The position numbers and the translations under genes were made by a program. From an uncultured Candidatus Actinomarina sp. (GTDB lineage: Bacteria; Actinomycetota; Acidimicrobiia; Actinomarinales; Actinomarinaceae): a stretch of DNA of 64,000 nt. The DNA is taken from assembly GCA_902571385.1 (NCBI GenBank), contig CACGBK010000003.1, positions 24,001 through 88,000 on the forward strand, written 5' to 3'. Below, in pieces: positions 1 to 7,722 of the stretch. The notes beneath the pieces are model-generated. The model worked only from the letters and a program-made list of their open reading frames with translations, was not told the DNA's origin and did no database searches. Every line of letters begins with the position of its first letter. Position 1 is the stretch's first letter.

Positions 1-1
1 T

Positions 2-463
2 GAAGATTACAATAAACCAGAAACTTTAGGTGAAATTGAAAAAGCAAATTTCGTATATTTTTCTGGAGGTAATCCAAATCATCTTTATGATACGTTAAGC
101 TCATCATTAGCTTGGGAAAAACTGCTAACCATTCATAACAAAGGTGGAATACTCGCTGGATGTAGTGCTGGTGCAATGATTATGGGTGAAAAGATGAATA
201 AAGGTAAAGGTTTTGGTTTCTTCAAAAATTCTATGGTTCTGCCACACTGGAATGAAGTTCTCTATAAAGCAATACTTTCATCTTCTAAACAAATACACAA
301 ATCTAAGTACAAAATTTTAGGGTTAGAAATGAATACTTATCTTGTACTTAATAATGATAAATTAGAAGTTATAGGTGATCAAAATGTTCACATTATGCAT
401 AAGAAAGATGAACATACTTATGGAAATGGTGATGTATTAGACTTATCAGTCTTGGATATATAA
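2..463 (+). CDS. S51-family peptidase (cyanophycinase/dipeptidase E-like), 5' truncated by the window
   Basis: The reading frame is open from base 2 and runs 153 residues to the stop; the true start lies before the window. An SGGNPNHL stretch is followed by GCSAGAM, the nucleophile-elbow motif of peptidase family S51, with the putative catalytic serine codon at 164-166. S51 enzymes are serine peptidases with a class I glutamine amidotransferase-like fold that cleave short Asp-containing peptides or cyanophycin; the exact substrate cannot be told here. The next gene's ATG follows the stop directly, so they are probably co-transcribed. An internal ATG at 176 would remove the catalytic motif and is not a sensible start. 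Confidence 0.75.
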   Translation, partial: EDYNKPETLGEIEKANFVYFSGGNPNHLYDTLSSSLAWEKLLTIHNKGGILAGCSAGAMIMGEKMNKGKGFGFFKNSMVLPHWNEVLYKAILSSSKQIHKSKYKILGLEMNTYLVLNNDKLEVIGDQNVHIMHKKDEHTYGNGDVLDLSVLDI

Positions 464-1108
464 ATGTGTGGAAGATATTATTTTTCAATTGATTTAGGCA
501 ATCTCTCTTTTGTTGAGAATATTGATGGTTTTTCTTTTGAAGAAAATTTTAATATTGCACCACAGAGTTCGGTTCCAGTTGTAATTGACAACAATCTAAA
601 AGAATGTACATGGGGTTATTATCCTCAGTGGTTAAAAGATCAAAGTAACTCTAGACCATTGTTTAATACAAGATTTGAGTCACTTTTAGAAAAGAAAACA
701 TTTACATCTGCATTCAAAAAAAGTAGATGTCTAGTTCCAATATCTGGATGGTACGAATGGAAAATAGTTGATGAAGGAAAGCAACCATATTTTTTTAAAA
801 ATAAAAATGAAGAAAATTTGTTAGCAGCTGGTTTGTATTGGAAACGTTCAGATGGTTCAACAGAGTTTACAATTATTACAACAGCTGCACCTATTGAGAT
901 AAATGAAGTACACGATAGATCGCCTCTTATATTGGATGACGTATCAACAGGTATTTGGCTATCAGATGATGACCCTGAAGATGTACATTCCAATATATCT
1001 CATGATTTCGGAAACAATATTGAGTTTTATCAGGTGTCAAAATCGGTTAATAATCCAAAAAATAATAATGAAGAATTAATCAAGGAATTCACGGATCTAC
1101 CTTTCTAA
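464..1108 (+). CDS. SRAP-domain protein (SOS response-associated peptidase, YedK/HMCES family)
   Basis: A 214-residue single-domain protein starting MCGRYYFS. In this family Met1 is removed and Cys2 forms a thiazolidine crosslink with abasic sites in single-stranded DNA, protecting them. Other family residues are visible: Asn in NIAPQS, the GWYEWK segment with its Glu, and a VHDRSPLIL segment carrying the conserved His. Length is normal for the family. The start directly abuts the upstream stop codon, and the stop overlaps the next start as TAATG. The Cys2 requirement makes this start certain. Confidence 0.93.
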   Translation: MCGRYYFSIDLGNLSFVENIDGFSFEENFNIAPQSSVPVVIDNNLKECTWGYYPQWLKDQSNSRPLFNTRFESLLEKKTFTSAFKKSRCLVPISGWYEWKIVDEGKQPYFFKNKNEENLLAAGLYWKRSDGSTEFTIITTAAPIEINEVHDRSPLILDDVSTGIWLSDDDPEDVHSNISHDFGNNIEFYQVSKSVNNPKNNNEELIKEFTDLPF

Positions 1109-1311
1109 TGAATAAACAATCACCCATATACTCGTTTAAATTTACAATATCTTGGATCATTGTTTATAGCTTGATTGTGTTGGCTTTAATTCAATTGATA
1201 AACATATTTTTTGCTTTGTACATAGGCCTTTGGTTATTAAATCTTATTATTGAACTTACGGAACGATTATTTCTGCGATTTGGAAAAAGATTAGTGACAG
1301 TAGAAGAATAA
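1108..1311 (+). CDS. Small membrane protein, unknown function
   Basis: A 67-residue protein of which residues about 8-50 are strongly hydrophobic, enough for one or two membrane helices, followed by a short charged tail (TERLFLRFGKRL). Its ATG overlaps the stop of the SRAP gene as TAATG, the coupling pattern seen at many junctions in this window, which is the main reason to believe it is translated. No family recognised. Confidence 0.55.
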   Translation: MNKQSPIYSFKFTISWIIVYSLIVLALIQLINIFFALYIGLWLLNLIIELTERLFLRFGKRLVTVEE

Positions 1312-1338
1312 TTATTCTACAAATCCTATTTATACTGC

Positions 1339-1344
1339 TATATT
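1339..1344 (+). promoter_or_regulatory. Putative -10 element of the tRNA-Val gene
   Basis: TATATT, ending nine bases before the tRNA 5' end. An alternative, TATACT, lies at 1331-1336. Assignment rests on position only. Confidence 0.35.
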
Positions 1345-1353
1345 TTTTTATAC

Positions 1354-1427
1354 GGGAGATTAGCTCAGTCTGGCAGAGCGCTACCTCGACAAGGTAGATG
1401 TCACAAGTTCAAATCTTGTATCTCCCA
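1354..1427 (+). tRNA. tRNA-Val (anticodon GAC), CCA not encoded
   Basis: A complete cloverleaf can be drawn. The 7-bp acceptor stem is GGGAGAT/ATCTCCC. The D stem is GCTC/GAGC with AGTCTGGCA as loop. The anticodon stem is CTACC/GGTAG with loop TCGACAA. The T arm is ACAAG-TTCAAAT-CTTGT, and the discriminator is A. The anticodon GAC reads GUC/GUU valine codons. The 3' end is followed by CAT, so CCA must be added enzymatically. Position 33, almost always U, is C here (see findings). A short T run directly downstream (1430-1436) may terminate transcription. Confidence 0.93.
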
Positions 1428-1469
1428 CATTTTTTAAGCCTCTAATTTTTCTAAGAATTTTTTCTAATC

Positions 1470-1475
1470 TAAAAT
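1470..1475 (+). promoter_or_regulatory. -10 element, leaderless promoter of the beta-propeller gene
   Basis: TAAAAT, six bases before the GTG at 1482; no Shine-Dalgarno is present. It fits the window-wide TANNNT rule for operon heads. Confidence 0.45.
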
Positions 1476-1481
1476 CTTTTT

Positions 1482-3563
1482 GTGGAGAAAATTTTAATTA
1501 CAGCATTGTTTTCAATAATCCCATTTACCAGTATTGCTCACCCTCACGAACCGGATCCTTTCACGACATATATACAAGAAAAATTAATAGAACTTGGTTA
1601 TTTAGATGTTTCTACAGGAGTAAATGATAAAACCACCCAATCAGCAATAAAACTATTTCAATCAAATTCAGGCCTAGTTGTAGATGGCATGGTTGGTGAT
1701 GAGACGTTTACCCAATTAATGCTTAGTGAAAAATCTTCTAAAAATGATGAAGTAATAATTTCAAATACACAGGATATTACATCTAGTCAAGATATTGAAT
1801 CACCAAAATGGGATACAGAATCCCCACCGTATGCATCCGAAATAGGAACGCTCTTTAATTTAAACCTACCGTCTGTTTCTGACAATGTAGGAATAACAAC
1901 TTACGAAGTGTATGTGAATGGAGTATTAGCATCTTATGCAAATATATCAGAGTCGAGGCTTTTAGTGACACCAGTGTATGATATGACTTGTTCTGACCAA
2001 ATAGTTTACGTGATTGCTTATGACGCAGCAGGAAATTCATCAAGAAGTCCATACTTTACTATTCCACAAAAGGAACCATGTAATATTTCTTCTGGCTCAG
2101 GTAGTTCAGCTAGTAGTGTATCTGCTGTATTTGTAGTATCTTTTGGCTCTAGCGGTTCTGGAGATGAATCAGCACAAAGTGTCCATATACTTTCTGGTGG
2201 TGACGCAAATATATATATTACGGGATATTTTGAGGGTACGATTAATTTTGGTGGCGGAGATATCACCTCAAACGGTGGAAAAGATATTTTCGTTCTCTCT
2301 TTAAATAAAGATGGTGAATATCGTTGGGCATACACTGCAGGAGGTACACAAGACGACGAGGGTGCATCAATTACAATGTTTGAGACTTTTAATGATATTT
2401 ATGTAACGGGATATTTCAAAAGAACAGTTGATTTTGGCAGTGGAGATATTACTTCAAATGGAAATCAAGATATTTTCGTACTTAGATTAAGTGAATCCGG
2501 AGTAGATAATTATTCATTTAATTGGGTAAAAACGTATGGAGGGAGTAGAGACGACCGTGGGTATGGTGTTCATACTCGTGGTGGTGCACCTATTGTGACT
2601 GGTGTGTTTAGGAGTTCTAATCTTGATTTTGGTGGTGGATCTCTTGGTGTTGGTGATACGGACACAGATATTTTTGTATTGTGGCTGGAAAGGTCTGGTG
2701 TTTATAACAGTGCTATGACAATCTCATCAGATGAAGGTTGCGATGAATCTGGTAGGGATATATATGTGGGACCTAATTACGACTCTGATCATCACATAAC
2801 AGGTTTTCATACGAGTAACTGTACAATCAATTTTCATGTAGCGGGATTTTTCCCCACAACAGTTGATGGAGAGCTATCGAGTTTTGGGGGCGGCCAAGAT
2901 ATTCTTATGGTAAGAGTTGTTAATAACTCTGTTCCGACAATAGGATGCGTTTACGCTGCTGGAGGATCTGGAAACGATAGAGGCCTTAGCGTAACAGTTG
3001 ATTCAAATGAAAATATCTATGTCACAGGAATATTTCGAAATACAGCAACGTTCAATCGTCATCCATTAGGACAGACCGCTGTGACTGCGACGTCGCAAGG
3101 TGGGAGCGATATGTTTATTGTAAAGTTGAATTCATCATGCGAACTTCAATGGGTCTATACGGCTGGTGGAAGTGAAAATGAATTTGGCTATGGAATAGAT
3201 GTTGATCGTTTTGACAATGTATATGCTACTGGTGTATTCAAAAGTACAGTAGATTTTGGAGGAGGCAATGTTACTGCATCTGGTGGTGACTTTGATGCTT
3301 TTACTCTAAAACTAAACTCATCAGGAGTTTTTCAATGGGTAAGAACTTTTGGTGATAATCCCGGTGATGAAACCGGAAATGATATAGCTGCTTTTCATAG
3401 GTATCAGACTGGACAACCGTGTTGTTTAATTAATTATGATAATTTAATTACAGTTGGAGACTTTAACGGTACGGTTGATTTCGGTAATGGTAATGTAACT
3501 TCCAATTCTTCAAGTGCTGATATGTTTATTCTTAAAGTTGATTTTTCAGGAAATATTGAGTAA
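1482..3563 (+). CDS. Secreted protein: peptidoglycan-binding domain plus SBBP-type beta-propeller repeats
   Basis: 693 residues with GTG start. Residues 1-19 look like a Sec signal peptide (cleavage after SIA). Residues about 28-85 match the PF01471 peptidoglycan-binding fold (EKLIELGYLDVSTGVNDKT...VVDGMVGDETF). Residues about 110-195 look like an Ig-like domain ending YDAAGNSSRS. From about 215 to the end there are repeats of about 60-70 residues with the pattern YITGYFEGTINFGGG...DIFVLSLNKDG...W.YTAGG...DDEG, typical of SBBP beta-propeller proteins. It probably sits outside the membrane attached to peptidoglycan. No C-terminal anchor is seen. Ligand unknown. Confidence 0.85.
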   Translation: MEKILITALFSIIPFTSIAHPHEPDPFTTYIQEKLIELGYLDVSTGVNDKTTQSAIKLFQSNSGLVVDGMVGDETFTQLMLSEKSSKNDEVIISNTQDITSSQDIESPKWDTESPPYASEIGTLFNLNLPSVSDNVGITTYEVYVNGVLASYANISESRLLVTPVYDMTCSDQIVYVIAYDAAGNSSRSPYFTIPQKEPCNISSGSGSSASSVSAVFVVSFGSSGSGDESAQSVHILSGGDANIYITGYFEGTINFGGGDITSNGGKDIFVLSLNKDGEYRWAYTAGGTQDDEGASITMFETFNDIYVTGYFKRTVDFGSGDITSNGNQDIFVLRLSESGVDNYSFNWVKTYGGSRDDRGYGVHTRGGAPIVTGVFRSSNLDFGGGSLGVGDTDTDIFVLWLERSGVYNSAMTISSDEGCDESGRDIYVGPNYDSDHHITGFHTSNCTINFHVAGFFPTTVDGELSSFGGGQDILMVRVVNNSVPTIGCVYAAGGSGNDRGLSVTVDSNENIYVTGIFRNTATFNRHPLGQTAVTATSQGGSDMFIVKLNSSCELQWVYTAGGSENEFGYGIDVDRFDNVYATGVFKSTVDFGGGNVTASGGDFDAFTLKLNSSGVFQWVRTFGDNPGDETGNDIAAFHRYQTGQPCCLINYDNLITVGDFNGTVDFGNGNVTSNSSSADMFILKVDFSGNIE

Positions 3564-3574
3564 TTATTTTATTG

Positions 3575-4144
3575 TCAGCTATTCAATCTTTGTTGCTCAA
3601 AGAAATCTAAGCACTTATCTCGACCTTCTTGGATTTTGCCTTCATCATATTCAATATCATAAAACTCAGCTATCTCCTTATATTGAGACAAGATCTCTTC
3701 GCTTAGGTTTGCCCTGCATGCATTCTCAATTGGTGCAGCAGGATTAAAACATGGCGTTGTTGGATCAGCTCCGTATTCAATCAATATTTCACTAACATCA
3801 GTATTTCCCCATATTGATGCCACACACAATGCAGTAGCGTTGTAATTCTCTTTAAAGTTAATTCTTGTATCTGGATTTTCTAATAAATATCTAGCTGTTT
3901 CTGGTTGGTTGTATAAAGCCGTCAACATTAGTGGTGTATATCCATTTTCATCTTTTATATTAAGATACTTTTTATTAACTTCAACAAACCTCTTCACTTC
4001 CTCTAAATTGTTATTTTTTATATTTACGAACATTTGCTCATTGGTTACATCAGAGTTATCAACTAATGGAATTTCTTCTGATTCACCACAGTAAGCAATT
4101 AAGGTAATCATTAAAATTAATAATAAAATTTTTGATTTTTTCAT
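3575..4144 (-). CDS. Ankyrin-repeat lipoprotein
   Basis: 189 residues. The N-terminus MKKSKILLLILMITLIAYCGES is a lipoprotein signal peptide with the lipid-modified Cys at residue 19. Residues about 35-135 hold three to four ankyrin repeats (ENGYTPLMLTALYNQPETARYLLE; NATALCVASIWGNTDVSEILIEYGAD), and the tail ends EGRDKCLDFFEQQ. It lies seven bases downstream of a paralogue that shares this layout, including the PTTPCFNPAAPIENA-type insertion after the last repeat. Ankyrin repeats bind proteins; the partner is unknown. Confidence 0.82.
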   Translation of the reverse strand: MKKSKILLLILMITLIAYCGESEEIPLVDNSDVTNEQMFVNIKNNNLEEVKRFVEVNKKYLNIKDENGYTPLMLTALYNQPETARYLLENPDTRINFKENYNATALCVASIWGNTDVSEILIEYGADPTTPCFNPAAPIENACRANLSEEILSQYKEIAEFYDIEYDEGKIQEGRDKCLDFFEQQRLNS

Positions 4145-4150
4145 ATTTAT

Positions 4151-4741
4151 TTATCTACTTCTTAAAAGTTCTATAACTTTTTCCCGTCCATCTATGATTT
4201 TTGCTTCATCATATGGAATATTGTATTTTTCCCCATGATCAACGTATAAAGTTTTTATGTAATCTGAATACGGTGCACCGATAGCAATACTTAATGTAAC
4301 TGATACTCCAATTTGTGTTTCAAAGCATTTTGCTGATAAGTCTGCACCAGCATCTAAAAGAATAGTGACAATACTAGTATTTCCCCAAGCTGCTGCATTA
4401 CAAAGTGGCGTAAAATTGTCATCGTTTATTAAGTTTAGATCTGCGCCAGCATCAACAAGTGCATCTGCAATATTTGTCAATCCATAAATACTTGCAAAAT
4501 TAAGTGAAGTATTTGAAAATGTTCCGTCTTGTACGTTTAGGTCTGAACCATAAGCAATATGTTGATTTACTGTATCTAAGTCACCATCCAGAACAGCAGT
4601 TATTAAATCTATAGCTGGTTGTTCAACACTTGAATTTACAGTGCTTTCAACTGTCTCACTGTTTTCAGTTACATCAGCTTCTTCACCGCCACATAATGTA
4701 ACAAATACAATTAAGGGTATAAGTAAGTATCTTTTAATCAT
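4151..4741 (-). CDS. Ankyrin-repeat lipoprotein (paralogue of the next gene in the operon)
   Basis: 196 residues with a lipoprotein signal peptide MIKRYLLIPLIVFVTLCGGEE (lipidated Cys17), an acidic Thr/Ser/Glu linker, then ankyrin repeats from about residue 42 to 150 (NTSLNFASIYGLTNIADALVDAGAD; TPLCNAAAWGNTSIVTILLDAGAD). The C-terminal IIDGREKVIELL matches IQEGRDKCLDFF in the paralogue, so the pair arose by duplication. It heads a two-gene operon; TAAACT (4750-4755, minus strand) lies eight bases before the ATG and probably gives a leaderless transcript. Confidence 0.84.
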   Translation of the reverse strand: MIKRYLLIPLIVFVTLCGGEEADVTENSETVESTVNSSVEQPAIDLITAVLDGDLDTVNQHIAYGSDLNVQDGTFSNTSLNFASIYGLTNIADALVDAGADLNLINDDNFTPLCNAAAWGNTSIVTILLDAGADLSAKCFETQIGVSVTLSIAIGAPYSDYIKTLYVDHGEKYNIPYDEAKIIDGREKVIELLRSR

Positions 4742-4804
4742 ATAAGTCGAGTTTAATTAAATGTTTTATGCGATGACGGATCTGTGTAGTTTTTTAGTAT
4801 TCTC

Positions 4805-5161
4805 TTAATCAGCATATTTTTCTGCACCCATAAAATGAATGGACACATAGTCTTCTTCTCCAACTACCCAACTGTCGTGGGGTGTATTCGAAACATAAAA
4901 TATATCTCCAGGTCCAATAACTTTTGGCTCTTCATTTTCAAATGCAACAGTGGCATTACCACTGATTACCATTCCTAGATGCTCAGTCTCGCAAAATTCA
5001 GTACCAGAAAGGGGAGAGACGTCATCAGACCATTTCCAACCTTTATGATACGTTGCTTTACCAATTGTCATATGAGGTAAGTTGACTACCTCGTATTTTC
5101 CTTTATCAAACTCTCTAACCTCATCAGGGTTTTCGAATCTTTTAATAATGTAATCATCCAT
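4805..5161 (-). CDS. Cupin-domain protein
   Basis: 118 residues from the ATG at 5161. The fold is a small single cupin: SGTEFCETEHLGMVISGNATVAF (motif 1 region) and GPGDIFYVSNTPHDSWVVGEED (motif 2 region with PHDSW). Such proteins bind a metal or small acid. The function cannot be narrowed. The frame stays open upstream to 5311, but that extension reads as non-cupin sequence and overlaps the divergent gene. TATTAT on the minus strand (5168-5173) lies six bases before this ATG, supporting this start and a leaderless transcript. Confidence 0.75.
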   Translation of the reverse strand: MDDYIIKRFENPDEVREFDKGKYEVVNLPHMTIGKATYHKGWKWSDDVSPLSGTEFCETEHLGMVISGNATVAFENEEPKVIGPGDIFYVSNTPHDSWVVGEEDYVSIHFMGAEKYAD

Positions 5162-5166
5162 ATGCT

Positions 5167-5173
5167 TATAATA
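5167..5173. promoter_or_regulatory. Overlapping divergent -10 elements
   Basis: TATAAT on the plus strand (5167-5172) lies eight bases before the DUF1295 gene at 5181. TATTAT on the minus strand (5168-5173) lies six bases before the cupin gene at 5161. The two start codons are only 19 bases apart, so the -10 boxes overlap almost fully and the two promoters should exclude each other. Confidence 0.55.
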
Positions 5174-5180
5174 ATTCATA

Positions 5181-6053
5181 ATGGCAAAACAGACGCAAAA
5201 TATCATAAACGTATCTTTAACTTTGCTTGCAATATATTTGTATAGTTTTACTGCTAACAATATTGATACAGAGATTCTTGGTTTTAATTCATTTAAATTT
5301 TTAATAAGCATGGCAGTCTTAATTCAATTTGTAATATTTCTTCCATCATTCTTATTCCAGACCGAGAAATTTTATGATCTCACAGGGAGCCTAACTTATA
5401 TATCAGTAACAAGTATTGCGTATTTCTCATTAGAAAACCCATCAACAATTGATACGATACTTTATCTCTATGTCATAGTCTGGGCTGGAAGACTTGGAAT
5501 ATTTCTATTTAGGAGGATTAACAAAGACGGCAAGGATGAGAGATTTGATAAAGCAAAGAAAAAATTCTTTTGGTTTCTTCAGTATTGGATGGGTCAAGCT
5601 GCATGGGTAGTCTTTTCAGCTGGGGCTTCTATACTTGCTATTCTTTCTCCCGTTGAAGCTGAATTAGAAGTTCTTGCCTTTATTGGAATATTTTTATGGT
5701 GGTCAGGATTTTTAATTGAAGTTATTTCTGATTATCAAAAGAGAAAATTTAGGGAGACATCAGATCCTAAAACAGAATTTATATCAACTGGTCTCTGGGC
5801 AAGATCTCGTCATCCAAACTATTTTGGAGAGATTACGCTTTGGGTGGGTATGGCGGTAATATCTCTTAGTTCTTTATCTGGTATTGAATATGTCACAGCA
5901 GCAGTATCTCCACTTTTTGTTTACTTACTCTTAAGAAAAGCAGAGGGTGTTCCCATGTTAGAGCGTATTGCTGATGAACGATATGGTGAGTTATCTGATT
6001 ATCAAGAGTACAAAGCAAATACACCTGTTCTAATGATGAAAATATTTAAATAA
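5181..6053 (+). CDS. DUF1295 / steroid 5-alpha-reductase C-terminal-like membrane protein
   Basis: 290 residues with six or seven hydrophobic segments. The C-terminal half carries the family signature: KTEFISTGLWARSRHPNYFGEITLWVGMAV, followed by the final charged EGVPMLERIADERYG...YQEYKANTPVLM. Homologues include isoprenylcysteine methyltransferase-like and 5-alpha-reductase-like enzymes in the membrane; the substrate is unknown. The first about 44 residues form an extra helix compared with shorter relatives. An internal ATG at 5310 is possible, but the TATAAT at 5167 placed for a leaderless start favours 5181. Confidence 0.82.
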   Translation: MAKQTQNIINVSLTLLAIYLYSFTANNIDTEILGFNSFKFLISMAVLIQFVIFLPSFLFQTEKFYDLTGSLTYISVTSIAYFSLENPSTIDTILYLYVIVWAGRLGIFLFRRINKDGKDERFDKAKKKFFWFLQYWMGQAAWVVFSAGASILAILSPVEAELEVLAFIGIFLWWSGFLIEVISDYQKRKFRETSDPKTEFISTGLWARSRHPNYFGEITLWVGMAVISLSSLSGIEYVTAAVSPLFVYLLLRKAEGVPMLERIADERYGELSDYQEYKANTPVLMMKIFK

Positions 6054-6066
6054 GAAAAGAAAAGTA

Positions 6067-6072
6067 TACACT
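6067..6072 (+). promoter_or_regulatory. -10 element, leaderless promoter of the serine hydrolase gene
   Basis: TACACT, eight bases before the ATG at 6081; no Shine-Dalgarno. Confidence 0.35.
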
Positions 6073-6080
6073 TTAAAAAT

Positions 6081-7295
6081 ATGAGTCAAAATATAGTTGA
6101 GACTGAATATCAATCATCATTAATAATTAGGGGAACTTGTCACCAAGATTTTCAGAATGTAGCAGAAACATTTGCTATCAATTTTGATAAATATAATGAA
6201 ATAGGCTCATCTCTGTCCTTAATAGTAGATGGAGAGATAACTGTTGATATATTTGCTGGACATACGTCACAGGAAAAAGTTGAAGATTGGAACGAAAATA
6301 CTTTATCTGTGGCGTTTTCATGTACAAAAGCTGCTGTTGCTTTATGTGCTCATCTTTTAATTGATAAAGGCCTTCTTAATGCTCAAGAAAAAGTAACTAA
6401 ATATTGGCCTGAATACGGAAAGAATGGCAAACAAGACACGACAGTAGAGATGATTTTAAATCACTCTGCTGGATTACCTGCTCTTAAAACTTATGTCGAA
6501 GATGGTGGATTTTTAGATTGGAACTATGTAGTTGAACTATTGGAAAATGAAGAGCCATTTTGGACACCAGGTGAAGAGACAGGTTATCACATGATGACAA
6601 CGGGATGGTTAATAGGTGAATTAATTAGAAGAATTTCTGGAAAATCTCTTGGTCAATTTTTTAAAGAAGAAATTGCTGAACCGTTAAACCTTGATTATTG
6701 GATTGGACTACCTGAAACTTATGATCATAGAGTTGCAAAAGTTACGCCTTTTACATCAAGCCCATCAGATAAACCAAGTAAATTCGCAGACGCTTTTAGA
6801 AATGATCTTTCTTCAATGCAAAGATTATCACTTACTAATACTGGGGGATACGACTACAACTCTCCAGCCACTTATAGATCCGAATTAGGGGGAGTTGGCG
6901 GTATAACTAATGCACGGTCACTAGCTGAAATGATGACACCACTAGCACAAAACAATGAAAAAATTATTTCGAAAGATGGAGTTAAGCGTTTAAGTCAATC
7001 CAATATTAGATCAGATATCGACAGCATGCTTTTACTACCAACAAACTTTTCTGAAGGATTCATGTTAAATATGGACAATAGAGGACAATTTGAAGGAGAA
7101 GGTGGATCATTTTTAATAGGTAATAATGCATTTGGCCATGTTGGCTTTGGTGGAAGTAGTGCAACTTTTGCTGACCCTGATTGTAAATTAGCTTTTGGTT
7201 ACCTTGTAAACAAATTAGGTGGTGAATATTTAATTAATGAGAGGGGACAAAGTCTAATTGATGAATCATATAAATCATTAAATAATTTGACCTAA
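6081..7295 (+). CDS. Beta-lactamase-family serine hydrolase (class C/EstB-like esterase)
   Basis: 404 residues of beta-lactamase/transpeptidase-like fold. The SxxK motif is FSCTKAA at about residue 80, a Tyr lies in GYHMMTTGW near residue 175, and the third motif region is HVGFGGSS near residue 355. There is no signal peptide, so it is probably cytoplasmic, acting as an esterase or amidase rather than a true beta-lactamase. Length and motif spacing match EstB-like hydrolases. The substrate cannot be inferred. Confidence 0.88.
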   Translation: MSQNIVETEYQSSLIIRGTCHQDFQNVAETFAINFDKYNEIGSSLSLIVDGEITVDIFAGHTSQEKVEDWNENTLSVAFSCTKAAVALCAHLLIDKGLLNAQEKVTKYWPEYGKNGKQDTTVEMILNHSAGLPALKTYVEDGGFLDWNYVVELLENEEPFWTPGEETGYHMMTTGWLIGELIRRISGKSLGQFFKEEIAEPLNLDYWIGLPETYDHRVAKVTPFTSSPSDKPSKFADAFRNDLSSMQRLSLTNTGGYDYNSPATYRSELGGVGGITNARSLAEMMTPLAQNNEKIISKDGVKRLSQSNIRSDIDSMLLLPTNFSEGFMLNMDNRGQFEGEGGSFLIGNNAFGHVGFGGSSATFADPDCKLAFGYLVNKLGGEYLINERGQSLIDESYKSLNNLT

Positions 7296-7301
7296 AACCA
7301 T

Positions 7302-7307
7302 TACTAT
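7302..7307 (+). promoter_or_regulatory. -10 element before the 58-residue membrane protein
   Basis: TACTAT, six bases before the ATG at 7314, following the leaderless pattern of the other operon heads. Confidence 0.35.
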
Positions 7308-7313
7308 GAAATT

Positions 7314-7490
7314 ATGAAATACAAAAAAAATTTAGGTGGTTTTTTTGCTTTTCTAGCTTTAGCTTGGCCAGCATCTAACTTTTTTCGCAACAGCTACACT
7401 CCAACTCAAGTAATTCTTGCTGCTATATTTTCATATATTGGAGTTCGTTTAACTTATTTCGTTTATTTTAAAAATAACAAAACAGACTAG
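7314..7490 (+). CDS. Small membrane protein of 58 residues, unknown function
   Basis: A short frame starting MKYKKNLGGFFAFLALAWPA and ending YFKNNKTD. It has two hydrophobic segments (about 8-20 and 33-51) separated by a polar loop with FFRNSYTP. Evidence that it is real: a TANNNT box six bases upstream, a positively charged N-terminus, a coherent two-helix layout, and a hairpin starting 20 bases after the stop. No family recognised. It could be a signal-anchor or channel-like peptide; this is speculation. Confidence 0.5.
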   Translation: MKYKKNLGGFFAFLALAWPASNFFRNSYTPTQVILAAIFSYIGVRLTYFVYFKNNKTD

Positions 7491-7509
7491 TCATTTTAAA
7501 AACGAAAAA

Positions 7510-7540
7510 GGGAGTTCAGACAGAGAACTCCCTCTCTCTA
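7510..7540 (+). terminator. Hairpin after the 58-residue gene, possible terminator
   Basis: Eight perfect pairs (GGGAGTTC at 7510-7517, GAACTCCC at 7525-7532) with a 7-nt loop, preceded by A-rich and followed by TCTCTCT rather than a clean T run, so termination may be weak. Confidence 0.45.
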
Positions 7541-7546
7541 AATCAA

Positions 7547-7681
7547 ATATTACAAGATGTAAATGTAATATAAGATTTACTTATCTTACAGTGATTAATA
7601 AGTAAACTTCAAGAGACAAAGTTTCTATCACTAGTACTTTGTCACGAAAAGGGGACTCGCCGGTTCCCTTTTCATTTTTTT
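7547..7681 (+). ncRNA. Candidate structured RNA ending at a rho-independent terminator
   Basis: Four successive hairpins: ATATTACA/TGTAATAT at 7547-7571, TAAGAT/ATCTTA at 7571-7588, GACAAAGT/ACTTTGTC at 7615-7643, and the terminator stem at 7646-7673. Together they would give an RNA of about 130 nt. No motif of SRP RNA, tmRNA, 6S or 6C RNA was recognised. Strand is chosen from the T run at the 3' end. Could instead be the long 3' UTR of the small gene upstream. Confidence 0.3.
7646..7681 (+). terminator. Rho-independent terminator
   Basis: Stem GAAAAGGG (7646-7653) with CCCTTTTC (7666-7673), extended by G-T and A-T pairs, closing a small loop and followed by A and seven T (7675-7681). Confidence 0.7.
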
Positions 7682-7722
7682 AAATGTTTAATAAACAATC
7701 AGAATAAACAAGAATATAAGCC

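Noticed and set aside
640..993. 117-codon minus-strand frame
   Set aside because: Lies wholly inside the SRAP gene, no family features; shadow frame.
3514..3747. 77-codon plus-strand frame after the beta-propeller gene
   Set aside because: Antisense to the ankyrin lipoprotein gene and overlapping the propeller 3' end; no supporting signals.
5162..5311. 50-residue N-terminal extension of the cupin
   Set aside because: Overlaps the divergent DUF1295 gene and does not look like cupin; a -10 box well placed for the ATG at 5161 supports the shorter form.
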